A stretch of DNA of 64,000 nucleotides from contig CP042469.1 of NCBI GenBank assembly GCA_015243575.1, positions 1,516,929-1,580,928 on the forward strand, read 5' to 3'. Both the position numbers and the translations under genes were made by a program. This DNA comes from Clostridiales bacterium. GTDB taxonomy: Bacteria > Bacillota > Clostridia > Peptostreptococcales > Anaerovoracaceae. The notes below the pieces were generated by a model. The model saw only the letters and a program-made list of their open reading frames with translations. It was not told where the DNA came from and made no database searches. Below are positions 53,284 to 62,311 of the stretch, piece by piece (the stretch's first letter is position 1; the number at the start of each line of letters is the position of its first letter).

Positions 53284-54690
53284 TCAGTAGTGCTCCTCTA
53301 AAACTTCTTTTAAAATCTCTAAACCTCTTTCCATATCATCATAACACAGTGAGGCATATCCTAAAATAATCTGACTTGAGTGATTGCCTTTTACAATTGC
53401 ATGCTTTTCGACCGGAACCACATATATACCACGGTTCAAGAGCTGCCGAATCGTTTCCTCAGGAAATGAACCCCCTACAAATTCAGCCACAATGTGCATG
53501 CCTGCATGAAATCCATACACGGTTACGTTATCTCCAAAATATTTGCGTAACAGCGCAAGCAAATGATCTCGTCTGGATAGATACACTTTTTTCATTCGAC
53601 GAATGTGGCGTTCCATCTCCCCGCTTTCCAGAAACCGCATCAGTGCAAGCTGATAGATGGAATTGGAGTGATGATCCGCAAGCCGCTTCCATTCCCGGAT
53701 TAAGGGAACCAGCTTATTCGGCACAACCAGATAGCCTAGGCGCAGGGATGGGAACATGGTCTTGCTGAAGGTGCCTGCATGAATCACATATTTCGAATCA
53801 AATTCATACAAGGAGTTTGCAGGAAGCCCTTGATAGGTAAATTCACTGTCATAATCATCTTCCAGGATATAGCACCCGCTCTTCCTCGCAAATTCGACGA
53901 GTTCAAGTCGGCGTTTGATGGGTAAAATCCCACCCATAGGGAATTGGTGGGAAGGGGTAACAAAAATCAACGTCGGTTTTCTATCTCTTGGAAACAAATA
54001 GGGCGTGATCCCATGCTCATCTACACTGAAGGGAATGATTTTGTTCGTATGGTACAAAAAAATCTGTTTTACATTTTCATTGGTGGGGTCTTCAATCCAA
54101 ACTTCACTTTTGTCATTCAGCAGGGATTTTGCCACCAGGGTCAATCCTTGTTTTGTGCCTGATGTGATGATAATCTGCTCTGGTCTGCATTCAATTCCGC
54201 GGGTACGTTTGAGATATCCCGACAAAGCTTCTCGAAGCTCTGGCCTGCCCTGAGGATCGTCATATCCCAAAACAGATGCCGGTGCCTCGTTTAATGCTTT
54301 GGCGGCGGCATGATTCCACTTGCTTCTTGGAAACAAATCCAAAGCAGGAAGGCCGCTGTCAAAGTTGATCAACTCATTTGGAAGTGTCATATCAGACAGA
54401 GAGGCTGCGATTGAATCCCCAATCTGCACCGGCTGTTTTACCCTCGAAATTTCAGGACCAACATAAAAACCAGCACCGGGTAAGCTATAGAGGAATTCCT
54501 CAGAAACAAGCAGTTCATATGCAGTCAGCACGGTATTTCGGGCAACGCCTAAATCCTTTGAGAGCTCGCGGGTTGACGGCAGCCTGTCACCTGCTTTCAA
54601 TAGCCCTGAAACTATTTTTTTTCGAATTTGTATATAGATTTGTTTTGTAAAAGAACGCTCATGAGTTCTGTCAAGTTCTATAAACAACAT
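53284..54690 (-). CDS. MocR/PdxR-type GntR regulator with aminotransferase domain
   Basis: This 468-residue regulator has an N-terminal GntR helix-turn-helix (about 10-75, with LPSTRELSKDLGVARNTVL) joined to a fold-type I aminotransferase-like domain (about 105-465). The PLP lysine is in HAGTFSKTMFPSLRLGY. Such proteins sense PLP or amino acid adducts and often control a neighbouring exporter. Its gene diverges from an EamA exporter gene. GGGGAGG precedes the ATG. Tandem 19-bp repeats near the exporter start are candidate sites for it. Confidence 0.93.
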   Translation of the reverse strand: MLFIELDRTHERSFTKQIYIQIRKKIVSGLLKAGDRLPSTRELSKDLGVARNTVLTAYELLVSEEFLYSLPGAGFYVGPEISRVKQPVQIGDSIAASLSDMTLPNELINFDSGLPALDLFPRSKWNHAAAKALNEAPASVLGYDDPQGRPELREALSGYLKRTRGIECRPEQIIITSGTKQGLTLVAKSLLNDKSEVWIEDPTNENVKQIFLYHTNKIIPFSVDEHGITPYLFPRDRKPTLIFVTPSHQFPMGGILPIKRRLELVEFARKSGCYILEDDYDSEFTYQGLPANSLYEFDSKYVIHAGTFSKTMFPSLRLGYLVVPNKLVPLIREWKRLADHHSNSIYQLALMRFLESGEMERHIRRMKKVYLSRRDHLLALLRKYFGDNVTVYGFHAGMHIVAEFVGGSFPEETIRQLLNRGIYVVPVEKHAIVKGNHSSQIILGYASLCYDDMERGLEILKEVLEEHY

Positions 54691-54833
54691 CTGAATGCCT
54701 CCCCTCAGACTGGCTCAAATAAAATCATTTATAATTGGTTCTTTTCTATACCGATTGCTTGTGGTCAAATTATATAAGAAAATATTGGTATTTGCAAGGT
54801 AGGACGATAGTGAATATGAGATGAGAATATGAG

Positions 54834-54966
54834 TGTGAGACAAGATTATGGAATGCGAGACGAATTTATGAATGCGAGACGAATTTATGGAATGCGAGAC
54901 GAATTTATGAATGCAAGGCGAATTTATGAATGCGAGGCGAATTTATGAATGCGAGGCGAAGAAAAT
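54834..54966 (+). repeat. Six to seven tandem 19-bp repeats before the EamA gene
   Basis: The unit is ATGCGAGACGAATTTATGA, with one copy one base longer and later copies reading GCGAGGCG. Six full copies and a degenerate first copy run up to the EamA ribosome site. There are no spacers, so this is not CRISPR. Each unit contains ATG triplets, but the 19-base period shifts the frame. The other part of the divergent region (54691-54833) is AT-rich and likely holds both promoters. Confidence 0.9.
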
Positions 54967-55866
54967 ATGAGATTTAAAACGAGCTTTCATATGGATGCGA
55001 TGATTACGATTCTATTCTGGTCGCTGGCTTACGTGCTGACAAGACTGGCACTGCAGTATTTTACTCCCTTTTCTCTGGGTTTTCTCCGATATTTCATTGC
55101 GTCCTGTACCCTTTTAGCCGTTGCCTTGATTACAAAAATGAAATTACCCCAGAAACAAGATTTGCCGTGCTTCATCCTTGCTGGAGCCTTAGGATTTTTC
55201 CTCTATATGATTGCTTTTAATCAAGGACAGCGTACTGTTACGGCCGCCACTGGAAGCATTGTAATTTCTACCGTACCAGTACTGACAGCTTTCCTTGCGC
55301 AAATTTTTTATCAGGAAAGACTGCACTATATTCAGTGGCTTGCCATAGTGATCGAATTGATCGGCGTAGCAGTTCTAACCTTGATGGATGGTGTCTTATC
55401 CATCAACACAGGGCTGTTTTGGCTGTTTCTAGCGGTTCTCTTCCTGAGCCTATACAATCTCCTGCAGCGCAAGCTAACAAAAAAATATACTGCATTGCAG
55501 ACTTCTGCATACAGCATTTTTTTCGGCACGATCCTTCTTGCCCTCTTTGCACCTTCTTCTATAAAGGAGGCATCTCATGCTCCTGGCATCCAATGGGTAT
55601 ATCTTGCTGTCCTGGGAATCTGTTCAAGTGCGGTTGCATACGCTTTTTGGTCGAAGGCTTTCTCAAAGGCTGAGCAAACCTCACAGGTCAGCAACTATAT
55701 GTTCGTAACACCCTTTTTAACAAGCCTTTTAGGTTTTCTCATTGCAGGCGAATTACCTGAGCGATCCTCCCTCGTTGGCGGAGCAATCATTATAGCCGGT
55801 TTCTTCCTGTTTATCTTTGGCGAGAAACTGTATGGAGCAATACAAGATCAAAAGGATGCGGCTTAA
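54967..55866 (+). CDS. EamA/DMT family transporter
   Basis: This 299-residue inner-membrane exporter has ten helices in two EamA repeats (about 8-135 and 150-290). The N-terminal MDAMITILFWSLAYVLTRLA and the conserved GSIVISTVPVLTAFLAQIFYQERL are typical of the drug/metabolite transporter family. The start MRFKTSF is chosen as the last Met after the repeats; a Met six codons upstream is possible. A MocR regulator diverges from it, which is a usual pairing for amino acid or vitamin exporters. Confidence 0.88.
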   Translation: MRFKTSFHMDAMITILFWSLAYVLTRLALQYFTPFSLGFLRYFIASCTLLAVALITKMKLPQKQDLPCFILAGALGFFLYMIAFNQGQRTVTAATGSIVISTVPVLTAFLAQIFYQERLHYIQWLAIVIELIGVAVLTLMDGVLSINTGLFWLFLAVLFLSLYNLLQRKLTKKYTALQTSAYSIFFGTILLALFAPSSIKEASHAPGIQWVYLAVLGICSSAVAYAFWSKAFSKAEQTSQVSNYMFVTPFLTSLLGFLIAGELPERSSLVGGAIIIAGFFLFIFGEKLYGAIQDQKDAA

Positions 55867-55914
55867 TTTTTCAGAGGTTAACAAGTGGGGGTAGTTTTTA
55901 AATGAGAACCTTCA

Positions 55915-55966
55915 GAAGAAAAGAAAGTAATCGGACGCGGCCAGATAGGGATTCCCTTACTTTCCT
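55915..55966. terminator. Bidirectional terminator between EamA and uvsE genes
   Basis: GAAAGTAA (55923-55930) pairs with TTACTTTC (55957-55964) around a 26-base partly structured loop. On the minus strand the stem is followed by TTTTCT. The converging genes end on both sides. Confidence 0.65.
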
Positions 55967-55987
55967 TGCTCATTCTTTTTCAAGATC

Positions 55988-56902
55988 CTATATGCCCTTA
56001 CTTTCTGGAGAAATGAGCTGAATGCACTTCACAGCGGATAGATTCTTGTCCTTTACCTCCAGCATAACATCCAAATCATGGGATCGGATGGACTCATAGT
56101 ATTTCACGAATTCAGATGTTTCAATAGTCTGAGAATGGGAGCCTGGCTTTTTTCCGTCCTCCTGCTGTGAATAGTGAATTTTCTGTCTCCCGTCAATGTC
56201 CTTCCATGTGCTTTTACACGCTTCAATCCAGAAAGAATCATTCTTGGATGGATCAGAGCAGTTGATTCGGTTATGGAGGTGATCATATACCACTGGGATT
56301 CCCAGCTTCAACCCCAATTCCAGAACATCGCTGATTGTATAAGATTTATCATCATTCTCCAGTACAAGTCTTGCCTTGATTCCATCATGAAGCAATTTAT
56401 AGTTCTCTTCAAAACGCTTCATTGCAGCTTCTTTGTCCCGGTAGATTCCCCCCACATGAAGGATCAGCTTGCTGTCCGGCGCTGTCTTTAGGACTTCCAG
56501 AACCTTGCAATGATATTCAAGATCCTCAACAGCCCGTTTGACTACTGCATTGTCGGGGGAATTAAGAACGGTGTATTGACCCGGATGCAGCGAGACTCTG
56601 ATTCCATATTCCTTAAGTTTCCTGCCAATCTCCCGGAAGCGTTCCACGAAAAGCAAATCCCATTGTAAAGTATTCACCGGGCTCGAACCGAAAGGAATCA
56701 ATTCTGAACTGATACGAAACAGGAAAATCTCCTGGGCTTTATTATATTCAATGATGCGATCCAAGACGTCAAGATTATGAGCGATGATTTCCGTTAGCCT
56801 TTCTTCATCGGCATTCCTCATGATACAGCTTCTCAGCTGCGTGTTTTCTACTGCTAATGCCTGACAGGCGTAACCAATCCTAATCACTGATAATTCTTCC
56901 AT
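55988..56902 (-). CDS. uvsE: UV damage endonuclease UvsE
   Basis: This 304-residue TIM-barrel nuclease nicks DNA 5' of UV photoproducts. Family strings are IRIGYACQALAV, RISSELIPFGS, RVSLHPGQYTVLNSP, LILHVGG, LVLENDD and VVYDHLHN, with the metal-binding His/Glu residues in place. The ATG at 56902 overlaps the upstream ATPase gene by 23 bases; a GTG five codons later (56887), with GGAAG upstream, may be the true start. It is the last gene of an ABC export operon, an unusual place. Confidence 0.93.
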   Translation of the reverse strand: MEELSVIRIGYACQALAVENTQLRSCIMRNADEERLTEIIAHNLDVLDRIIEYNKAQEIFLFRISSELIPFGSSPVNTLQWDLLFVERFREIGRKLKEYGIRVSLHPGQYTVLNSPDNAVVKRAVEDLEYHCKVLEVLKTAPDSKLILHVGGIYRDKEAAMKRFEENYKLLHDGIKARLVLENDDKSYTISDVLELGLKLGIPVVYDHLHNRINCSDPSKNDSFWIEACKSTWKDIDGRQKIHYSQQEDGKKPGSHSQTIETSEFVKYYESIRSHDLDVMLEVKDKNLSAVKCIQLISPESKGI

Positions 56903-57560
56903 CCTTCATTTCTATGATACGATCGCATTTCTGCGCAATATTGCGGTCGTGGGTAACGATCAGAAAAGTGGTACCCATCTCGCGGTTGATCATACGAAGC
57001 AGCTCATAAACCTGCTCTGTTGATTCTGAGTCAAGATTTCCAGTCGGTTCATCGGCCAGCACAAGCTCCGGGCTGTTAATCAGCGCTCTGGCAATGGAGA
57101 CACGCTGCTGCTGTCCCCCAGATAAGTTGTTGGCAGGGTTCATGATCTTGCCTTCCAAACCCACCAGTTCCAGCAGCTCTATTGCATGTTTCTGTCTGTT
57201 TTGATTCACCCGACCGGTTTTAATCCATGACGGAAGCAGAACATTTTCCAAAGCATTAAATTCCGGAAGCAGATGGTGAAATTGAAACACAAAACCAATG
57301 CTCTTGTTCCGAAAGGCTGCCAGCTCATTTTCACTCATGGAGGAAAGCTCAATCCCGCGAAACTGCAGGCTGCCTCCATCCGGGCGGTCAAGGGCGCCAA
57401 GAAGATTGAGAAGCGTACTCTTACCGCAGCCAGAGGGTCCAATGATACAGGAGAATTCCCGATTTCCAATCTTCAGATCCACACCGTTCAACGCTCTTGT
57501 TTTTACCACTCCTCCATATTCCTTCACTAGATTTTCCCCTTTTATCAGAAGTTCATCCAT
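56880..57560 (-). CDS. MacB/LolD-type ABC transporter ATPase
   Basis: This 226-residue ATPase has Walker A IGPSGCGKST, Q-loop QFHHLLPEF, signature LSGGQQQRV, Walker B LVLADEPTGNLDS and the H-loop THD. This is the pattern of mechanotransmission-type ABC exporters (MacB, LolD, FtsE). It overlaps the permease gene by 8 bases. GGAGGCG precedes the ATG. Confidence 0.95.
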   Translation of the reverse strand: MDELLIKGENLVKEYGGVVKTRALNGVDLKIGNREFSCIIGPSGCGKSTLLNLLGALDRPDGGSLQFRGIELSSMSENELAAFRNKSIGFVFQFHHLLPEFNALENVLLPSWIKTGRVNQNRQKHAIELLELVGLEGKIMNPANNLSGGQQQRVSIARALINSPELVLADEPTGNLDSESTEQVYELLRMINREMGTTFLIVTHDRNIAQKCDRIIEMKDGRIISD

Positions 57561-58764
57561 TTTTTATCGCCTCCATCGGATTCAGATTTGCAGACCTTCT
57601 TGCAGGAAGAAGCGATGCGAGAGAACCAGATACAGTGGAAATACCTCCGATCAGGAGCATACTTCCCCAGCGATAGCTTATTTCCGGTACGCCAGCTCCA
57701 AGTCCTGCTAGCTGAAAGAGACTGATCAAAAGAATCCCCAGCGCCGCACCTATAATAGATCCAGCAGCACCTAACAGGAAGCCCTGCATCAGAAAGATCC
57801 TGCTTGCGCTGCCTTTCGTTACTCCCATTGCTTTGAGAATTCCGATCTCTTTCGATTTCTGAACCACAGAAACCGCCAGCACACTGGAAATTCCGAGAGT
57901 TACCGCAAGAATTACAAAGAACTGTATGGTATAGGTGGAACTACTTTGGCTGGATAGGGCAATCAAAAGCTGCTTGTTCTGCTCCTTCCAGTCAATGATT
58001 TCTTCTTCAGGAATGCGGCTCCGCCATGCTTCTGCAATGACATCGGATTGAAATGGATCTTTAAGCTGTATTTCGATGGCAGTGATTCTGCTTTCCATTT
58101 GAAAAAGCTTTTGCGAGCGATTGAAATCCATAAAAATTACAGTACTGTTGACTGCCTCATTTTCCAAATCGAAGATCCCAGAGACGAGGAAAGGCACTGG
58201 TTCTCCTTGGGCTGTAAACAGATTGATCACGTCCCCAGCCTCTATTCCCAGATCCTTTGAGAGTTTCGTTCCAATTAAAATCTGATTTCCTTCTGCAACA
58301 CCCTCTCCTGATACGATTCTTGATGTAAGCTCATAAATTTTATCCGCCTTGCTCAGCTGAATCCCTTTTACTTGAACCGATAAATCTTTCCCTGAACTTC
58401 GGATCAGTGCTGTGCCTTGAACAAGGGGTGAAAATGCAGTAATATCCGGTTCATCTTGCAGCTCCTCTGCGATCACAGGCCAGTTGATCAAGCCTTTCTC
58501 AAGAGCGGTTCTGTTCCCTCGAAGCAAAGACATTTCCTGATTGCTTTGCTCCAGTATTCTGCCGATTTCATCATCCCTGCTTTTAACCGTAATGTGGGCT
58601 GCATTACCAATGGTCTCATCAATAAGGCTTTCCTGAAGGCTGGTGATCAAGGTAGAGAGAAATATCTGAACCGCTACGCCCACGGCAATTCCCAGCAGAA
58701 TAAAAAGCGTTTGGGTCTTTCCGTATTTTAAAAATCGCAATGCAATTTTAAGTTCCAAGTTCAT
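57553..58764 (-). CDS. FtsX-like ABC permease (MacB/LolE type)
   Basis: This 403-residue protein has four helices: one near the N-terminus (about 16-40) and three at the C-terminus (about 275-300, 325-350, 365-390), with a large extracellular domain (about 45-270). The layout is that of MacB-PCD plus FtsX. The conserved KEIGILKAMGVTKGSASRIFLMQG and PARRSANLNPMEAIKNG strings are present. AGGAGG precedes the ATG. It follows the adaptor gene after 50 bases. Confidence 0.92.
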   Translation of the reverse strand: MNLELKIALRFLKYGKTQTLFILLGIAVGVAVQIFLSTLITSLQESLIDETIGNAAHITVKSRDDEIGRILEQSNQEMSLLRGNRTALEKGLINWPVIAEELQDEPDITAFSPLVQGTALIRSSGKDLSVQVKGIQLSKADKIYELTSRIVSGEGVAEGNQILIGTKLSKDLGIEAGDVINLFTAQGEPVPFLVSGIFDLENEAVNSTVIFMDFNRSQKLFQMESRITAIEIQLKDPFQSDVIAEAWRSRIPEEEIIDWKEQNKQLLIALSSQSSSTYTIQFFVILAVTLGISSVLAVSVVQKSKEIGILKAMGVTKGSASRIFLMQGFLLGAAGSIIGAALGILLISLFQLAGLGAGVPEISYRWGSMLLIGGISTVSGSLASLLPARRSANLNPMEAIKNG

Positions 58765-58814
58765 CCCATCGACCTCCTCCTAGGGTCTAATCCCTTTATT
58801 TCTTGATCCTGACT

Positions 58815-60056
58815 TTATTCCTTGATCCTGACTTGCTTTCCGTCATAAATCTCCTTGCCAGGCTTGATTAAAATATCTCCCTCCGACAAACCACTGGTCA
58901 CTACGATGTTCCCGGAAAGACCCAAGCGGTACGCTATCTTTTTCTTCATTGCTTTCCCATCATCATAAAGGTATATGCTGTCCTCTCCCGCTATGAGGTA
59001 TTGATTGGGGATCAAGATCACATTTGCATCCTCACTGATGAGGATTTCCACATTCACGGTCAGGTCAGAAGCCTGAAATGAAAAATCTCCCGGCAATCCG
59101 ATTTGAATTGAGAACGTGCCGGTATTTTCGTTGATCTTCGGAGAGATGACAGTGATGGTTCCTTCCGCAGCAGGCAGCCGGTTATCACCTACTTTTATTT
59201 CCGCTTTCATCCCTTTCAGCAAATATGGAAAGTATTTTTCGTCCAGCTCCGTTGCAACATAGCTGCTCCCTGCTTCTCCGATCTCTGCAAGGGCATCTCC
59301 GGGATTGATCAATTGCTGTTCTTTCACGTATGTTTTCAAAAGAATGGCGTCCCATGGGGCTGTGATCGTATATTTATTCTTTTCTTCCAGCTTGCTTTCA
59401 TATGCAGACTGGGCATTCATCATCTGGGAATACGCAGAGCTGCGGAGTGCCCCTCCTTCTCTAAGGGACTCGGCTTTCAAGCTAGCCTTCTTCCATTCCG
59501 CAGCAGAAGAATCGTAAGCAGACTTTGCCGACATTCGTTCGCTGTCAGCAATTGCGCCTTCCTGATATAATAGCTCTGCAGCGTTCCAGTCGGCTTCTGC
59601 TTTTTTTCGTGCGGTATCTAGTCGTTTCAAATCTTCAGCTGCTGCCTGATATTCATAGTTCACAAGGTTCTCATACTGCGCCTTCTCATCGAGATACACA
59701 GATTCTTTCTGTTTCAGTTCATATTCAAGATCCGGACTGTCAATGGATAGAATTACAGCTCCTGCTGAGATAGAATTTCCATCGTCTATTTCAATGTTTT
59801 TCACAATTCCGTTGACTTCGGCAACAAGTTTTGTTTCTTTTGCAAGCTGCACCAAGCCCGTTGCCACGATTTTTTCTGTGTATTCCTGCGGTTTTACCGT
59901 CAAAGTCTCTTCTCTGCCCATTGCTCCAGATATCAGTTTCGATGCTGCGTATACGATACAGAAGGAAAAAATGAGCAATGCCAGTGACCGGCTTTTTTGT
60001 TTCCTGCTCCATTTCAAAGGATTGATAGAAGGAAAAGCTCGTTCTTTACGATCCAT
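58815..60056 (-). CDS. HlyD/MacA-type adaptor protein
   Basis: This 413-residue protein starts at MDRKERAFP (AGGTGAT just upstream). One membrane helix lies at about 24-44, and a biotinyl-lipoyl-like domain (around VAEVNGIVKNIEIDDGNSISAG) is split by a coiled-coil hairpin (about 110-200). A beta-barrel and a membrane-proximal domain follow. In Gram-positive bacteria such adaptors serve MacB-like export of peptides or antimicrobials, without an outer membrane. It begins the operon adaptor, permease, ATPase, uvsE. Confidence 0.92.
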   Translation of the reverse strand: MDRKERAFPSINPLKWSRKQKSRSLALLIFSFCIVYAASKLISGAMGREETLTVKPQEYTEKIVATGLVQLAKETKLVAEVNGIVKNIEIDDGNSISAGAVILSIDSPDLEYELKQKESVYLDEKAQYENLVNYEYQAAAEDLKRLDTARKKAEADWNAAELLYQEGAIADSERMSAKSAYDSSAAEWKKASLKAESLREGGALRSSAYSQMMNAQSAYESKLEEKNKYTITAPWDAILLKTYVKEQQLINPGDALAEIGEAGSSYVATELDEKYFPYLLKGMKAEIKVGDNRLPAAEGTITVISPKINENTGTFSIQIGLPGDFSFQASDLTVNVEILISEDANVILIPNQYLIAGEDSIYLYDDGKAMKKKIAYRLGLSGNIVVTSGLSEGDILIKPGKEIYDGKQVRIKE

Positions 60057-60147
60057 AATTATCACCTCACATTTTCATTGTTAATACCCAAGCCAAAAAC
60101 GCATAATCAATTAACTTCATAGAATTTATGCAGAAAGTTGCAATAAA

Positions 60148-60184
60148 ATGAAAATGACTATCTTTTAAAAATAGTCATTTTCAT
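60148..60184. promoter_or_regulatory. 14-bp perfect palindrome upstream of the adaptor gene
   Basis: ATGAAAATGACTAT (60148-60161) and ATAGTCATTTTCAT (60171-60184) pair with a 9-base loop. It lies about 92 bases before the adaptor ATG and after the etfA terminator. It may be an operator for a regulator not in the window, or a second weak terminator. Confidence 0.5.
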
Positions 60185-60251
60185 ATTGACCAACTCATTA
60201 TTTTACTCTCAAATTAGATTCGCGCAATCTTAGTCGTAAGCTAACATTGAA

Positions 60252-60295
60252 GAAAGGCCGTCTCTCCATGATTCAATCATTTTGAGACGGCCTCT
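60252..60295 (-). terminator. Terminator after etfA
   Basis: On the minus strand GGCCGTCTC (60284-60292) pairs with GAGACGGCC (60256-60264) and is followed by TTTCTTC. It lies about 20 bases past the etfA stop. Confidence 0.8.
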
Positions 60296-60313
60296 TTGAT
60301 AACTATTTGTTTT

Positions 60314-61339
60314 TTACTCGTTAGCAGCCTTGATCTTCTTCAGAGCTTCTGTGAGCTTTGGTACGATGACCTTAACGTCGCCTACGATACCGATGTCAGC
60401 TACATCGAAGATTGGAGCGGTATCGTTCTTGTTGATGGCGATAACGCACTCGGAACCTTCCATACCGGCTACGTGCTGGATTGCTCCGGAGATTCCGCAA
60501 GCAAGATACAGTTCCGGTCTTACAGTCTTTCCAGTCTGTCCTACCTGTCTGTCCTTTGCTGCCCAGCCAGCATCAACGTTGGCTCTGGAGGAGGAGATGT
60601 CTCCGCCCAGTACTTCAGCAAGCTCTTTCAATGTTCCGAAGAACTCAGGTGTGCCGATTCCGCGTCCGCCGGAAACCAGAACCTTCGCTTCTGTGATATC
60701 GGACTTCTTGTGGGTTTCTTTTACGACTTCTCTGATCACAACGTTCATGTCAGCAGGTACGAAATCTACCTTGATCTCTTTGATTTCGCCTGTTCTGGCT
60801 GTATCTTTCTCAAGACGCTTCATTACGCCGGGTCTTACGGTAGCCATCTGAGGTCTATGGTTTTTGCAAAGGATGGTTGCCATGATGTTTCCGCCGAATG
60901 CAGGACGAGTCATGAACAGCAGCTTCTGACCAGGATCTTCGTCATTTGCCTTAAATACATCAATATCCAGCTTTGTGCAGTCTGCGGTCAGACCGGTGTG
61001 GATTCTGGATGCTACTCTTGGAGCCAGGTCTCTTCCGATGGAAGTTGCTCCAAACAGTACGATCTCAGGATCGCATTCCTTGATTACGGCTGTCAGAGCT
61101 TTTGCATAGGGCTCTGTTACGTATTCAGCAAGCATCGGATCTTCCACATAAACAACGGAATCTGCTCCGTATTCGATGACCTTCTGTGCTTGACCTTTAA
61201 TGTCAGCTCCAAGCAGGATACCGACAACCTTCTGTTCCAGATCTGCAGCGAGTCTTGTGGCTTCTCCGATCAGTTCGATACCAACCTTAGCGATTACGCC
61301 GTCTCTCTGCTCTACGACTACATAAATATCTTTACTCAT
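60314..61339 (-). CDS. etfA: Electron transfer flavoprotein alpha subunit
   Basis: This 341-residue FAD-binding subunit accepts electrons from the acyl-CoA dehydrogenase. The C-terminal FAD domain has VSGGRGIGTPEFF, GASRANVDAGW-like SSRANVDAGWAA, QVGQTGKTVRPELYLACGISGAIQH, and the end AINKNDTAPIFDVADIGIVGD. GGAGGGG precedes the ATG. A 354-codon frame runs the full length antisense to it and is rejected as a shadow. It is the last gene of the acd-etfB-etfA operon. Confidence 0.97.
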   Translation of the reverse strand: MSKDIYVVVEQRDGVIAKVGIELIGEATRLAADLEQKVVGILLGADIKGQAQKVIEYGADSVVYVEDPMLAEYVTEPYAKALTAVIKECDPEIVLFGATSIGRDLAPRVASRIHTGLTADCTKLDIDVFKANDEDPGQKLLFMTRPAFGGNIMATILCKNHRPQMATVRPGVMKRLEKDTARTGEIKEIKVDFVPADMNVVIREVVKETHKKSDITEAKVLVSGGRGIGTPEFFGTLKELAEVLGGDISSSRANVDAGWAAKDRQVGQTGKTVRPELYLACGISGAIQHVAGMEGSECVIAINKNDTAPIFDVADIGIVGDVKVIVPKLTEALKKIKAANE

Positions 61340-61397
61340 TTTGAGATTTCCCCTCCTTAAGCTTGTTAAATTCGCCCACAGCTGCGTTTCGCGCCCT

Positions 61398-61440
61398 GCG
61401 TTCGGTGCTCACGTACGAGAAGTACGCTCCGCTCTCACTT
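61398..61440. repeat. Short palindromic element between etfB and etfA
   Basis: CGTAC-GAGAA-GTACG (61412-61426) is flanked by GGTGCTCA on one side and GCTCCGC on the other. The same flanks, in the other order, surround the perfect palindrome AACCATTGGTT near 5610-5635, so it may be a dispersed repeat. The whole gap 61340-61494 is GC-rich and unlike its neighbours. Confidence 0.5.
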
Positions 61441-61494
61441 GGCCGCATGCCTTGCTGTGAACCAATTTCCCCTGCGCTTTTGCGCTCATTAAAA

Positions 61495-62286
61495 TTAAAT
61501 GATGTGTCTTTCTTCCAGCTTATCTACAATAATCTGCACCGCTTCATCAACACTTAAGTCAGCATGCTTTGTTCCAAGTCCCTTTGCCTGCTTTGTGAAG
61601 GATTTGAATACGTTTGTCGGGGATCCCTTCAGGCCGATGTGAGCAGGATTTAAGGAATCTTTCAGATCTTCAAAACCGTAGGTCTTGATTTCCTTTTCAT
61701 ACGCTTCTACAACGCCTCTGGCATGCATGTATCTTGGAACTGCCAGTTCCTGCAGTGCGGTCAGAAGACAAGGAGTCTTCACTTCAATAATGTGGTATCG
61801 ATCTTCATACTGTCTCTTAACGACAACCTTATCGCCTTCCACATTGATTTCTTCTGCGTAGGAAACCTGTGGAATCTGGAGGTTCTCAGCAATCTGAGGT
61901 CCTACCTGAGCGGTATCTCCGTCGATGGCCTGACGACCTGTGATTACAAGATCATATCCGACCTTCTTCAGCGCTGCGGAAATGATGTGTGCAGTCGCGT
62001 AGGTGTCGGATCCGCCGAATTCTCTTGCGGATACCAATACTGCTTCGTCACAACCCATCGCAAGAGCTTCTCTCAGCGCTACATCTGCCTGGGGCGGGCC
62101 CATGCAAACAACGGTTACAGTTCCGCCTACTTTTTCCTTCAGCTGCAGTGCAGCCTCGATTCCGGATTTATCATCGTGGTTGATGATGCTCGGTACTCCT
62201 TCACGGATCAGTGTATTTGTTACCGGATCCAGCTTTACTTCATTGGTGTCTGGTACTTGTTTTATGCATACAACGATTTTCATCAT
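61495..62286 (-). CDS. etfB: Electron transfer flavoprotein beta subunit
   Basis: This 263-residue subunit pairs with EtfA. Family strings are VCIKQVPDTNEVKLDP, INHDDKSGIEAALQLKE, GCDEAVLVSAREFGGSDTYATA, GRQAIDGDTAQVGPQIAE and the recognition-loop RYMHARGVVEAYEKEI. GGAG precedes the ATG (ATGATG, the second may be used). In many Clostridia EtfAB with butyryl-CoA dehydrogenase can bifurcate electrons; the residues for this are not judged here. Confidence 0.97.
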   Translation of the reverse strand: MMKIVVCIKQVPDTNEVKLDPVTNTLIREGVPSIINHDDKSGIEAALQLKEKVGGTVTVVCMGPPQADVALREALAMGCDEAVLVSAREFGGSDTYATAHIISAALKKVGYDLVITGRQAIDGDTAQVGPQIAENLQIPQVSYAEEINVEGDKVVVKRQYEDRYHIIEVKTPCLLTALQELAVPRYMHARGVVEAYEKEIKTYGFEDLKDSLNPAHIGLKGSPTNVFKSFTKQAKGLGTKHADLSVDEAVQIIVDKLEERHII

Positions 62287-62311
62287 TTATCTCCTTTCAA
62301 TTTGCAGCTGA

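Noticed and set aside
54834-54966. CRISPR array
   Set aside because: The 19-bp units are directly adjacent with no spacers, and no cas genes are present.
60296-61360. 354-codon plus-strand ORF
   Set aside because: It lies wholly antisense to etfA, which has complete family motifs; the composition (many Cys, Ser, Phe) is that of a shadow frame.
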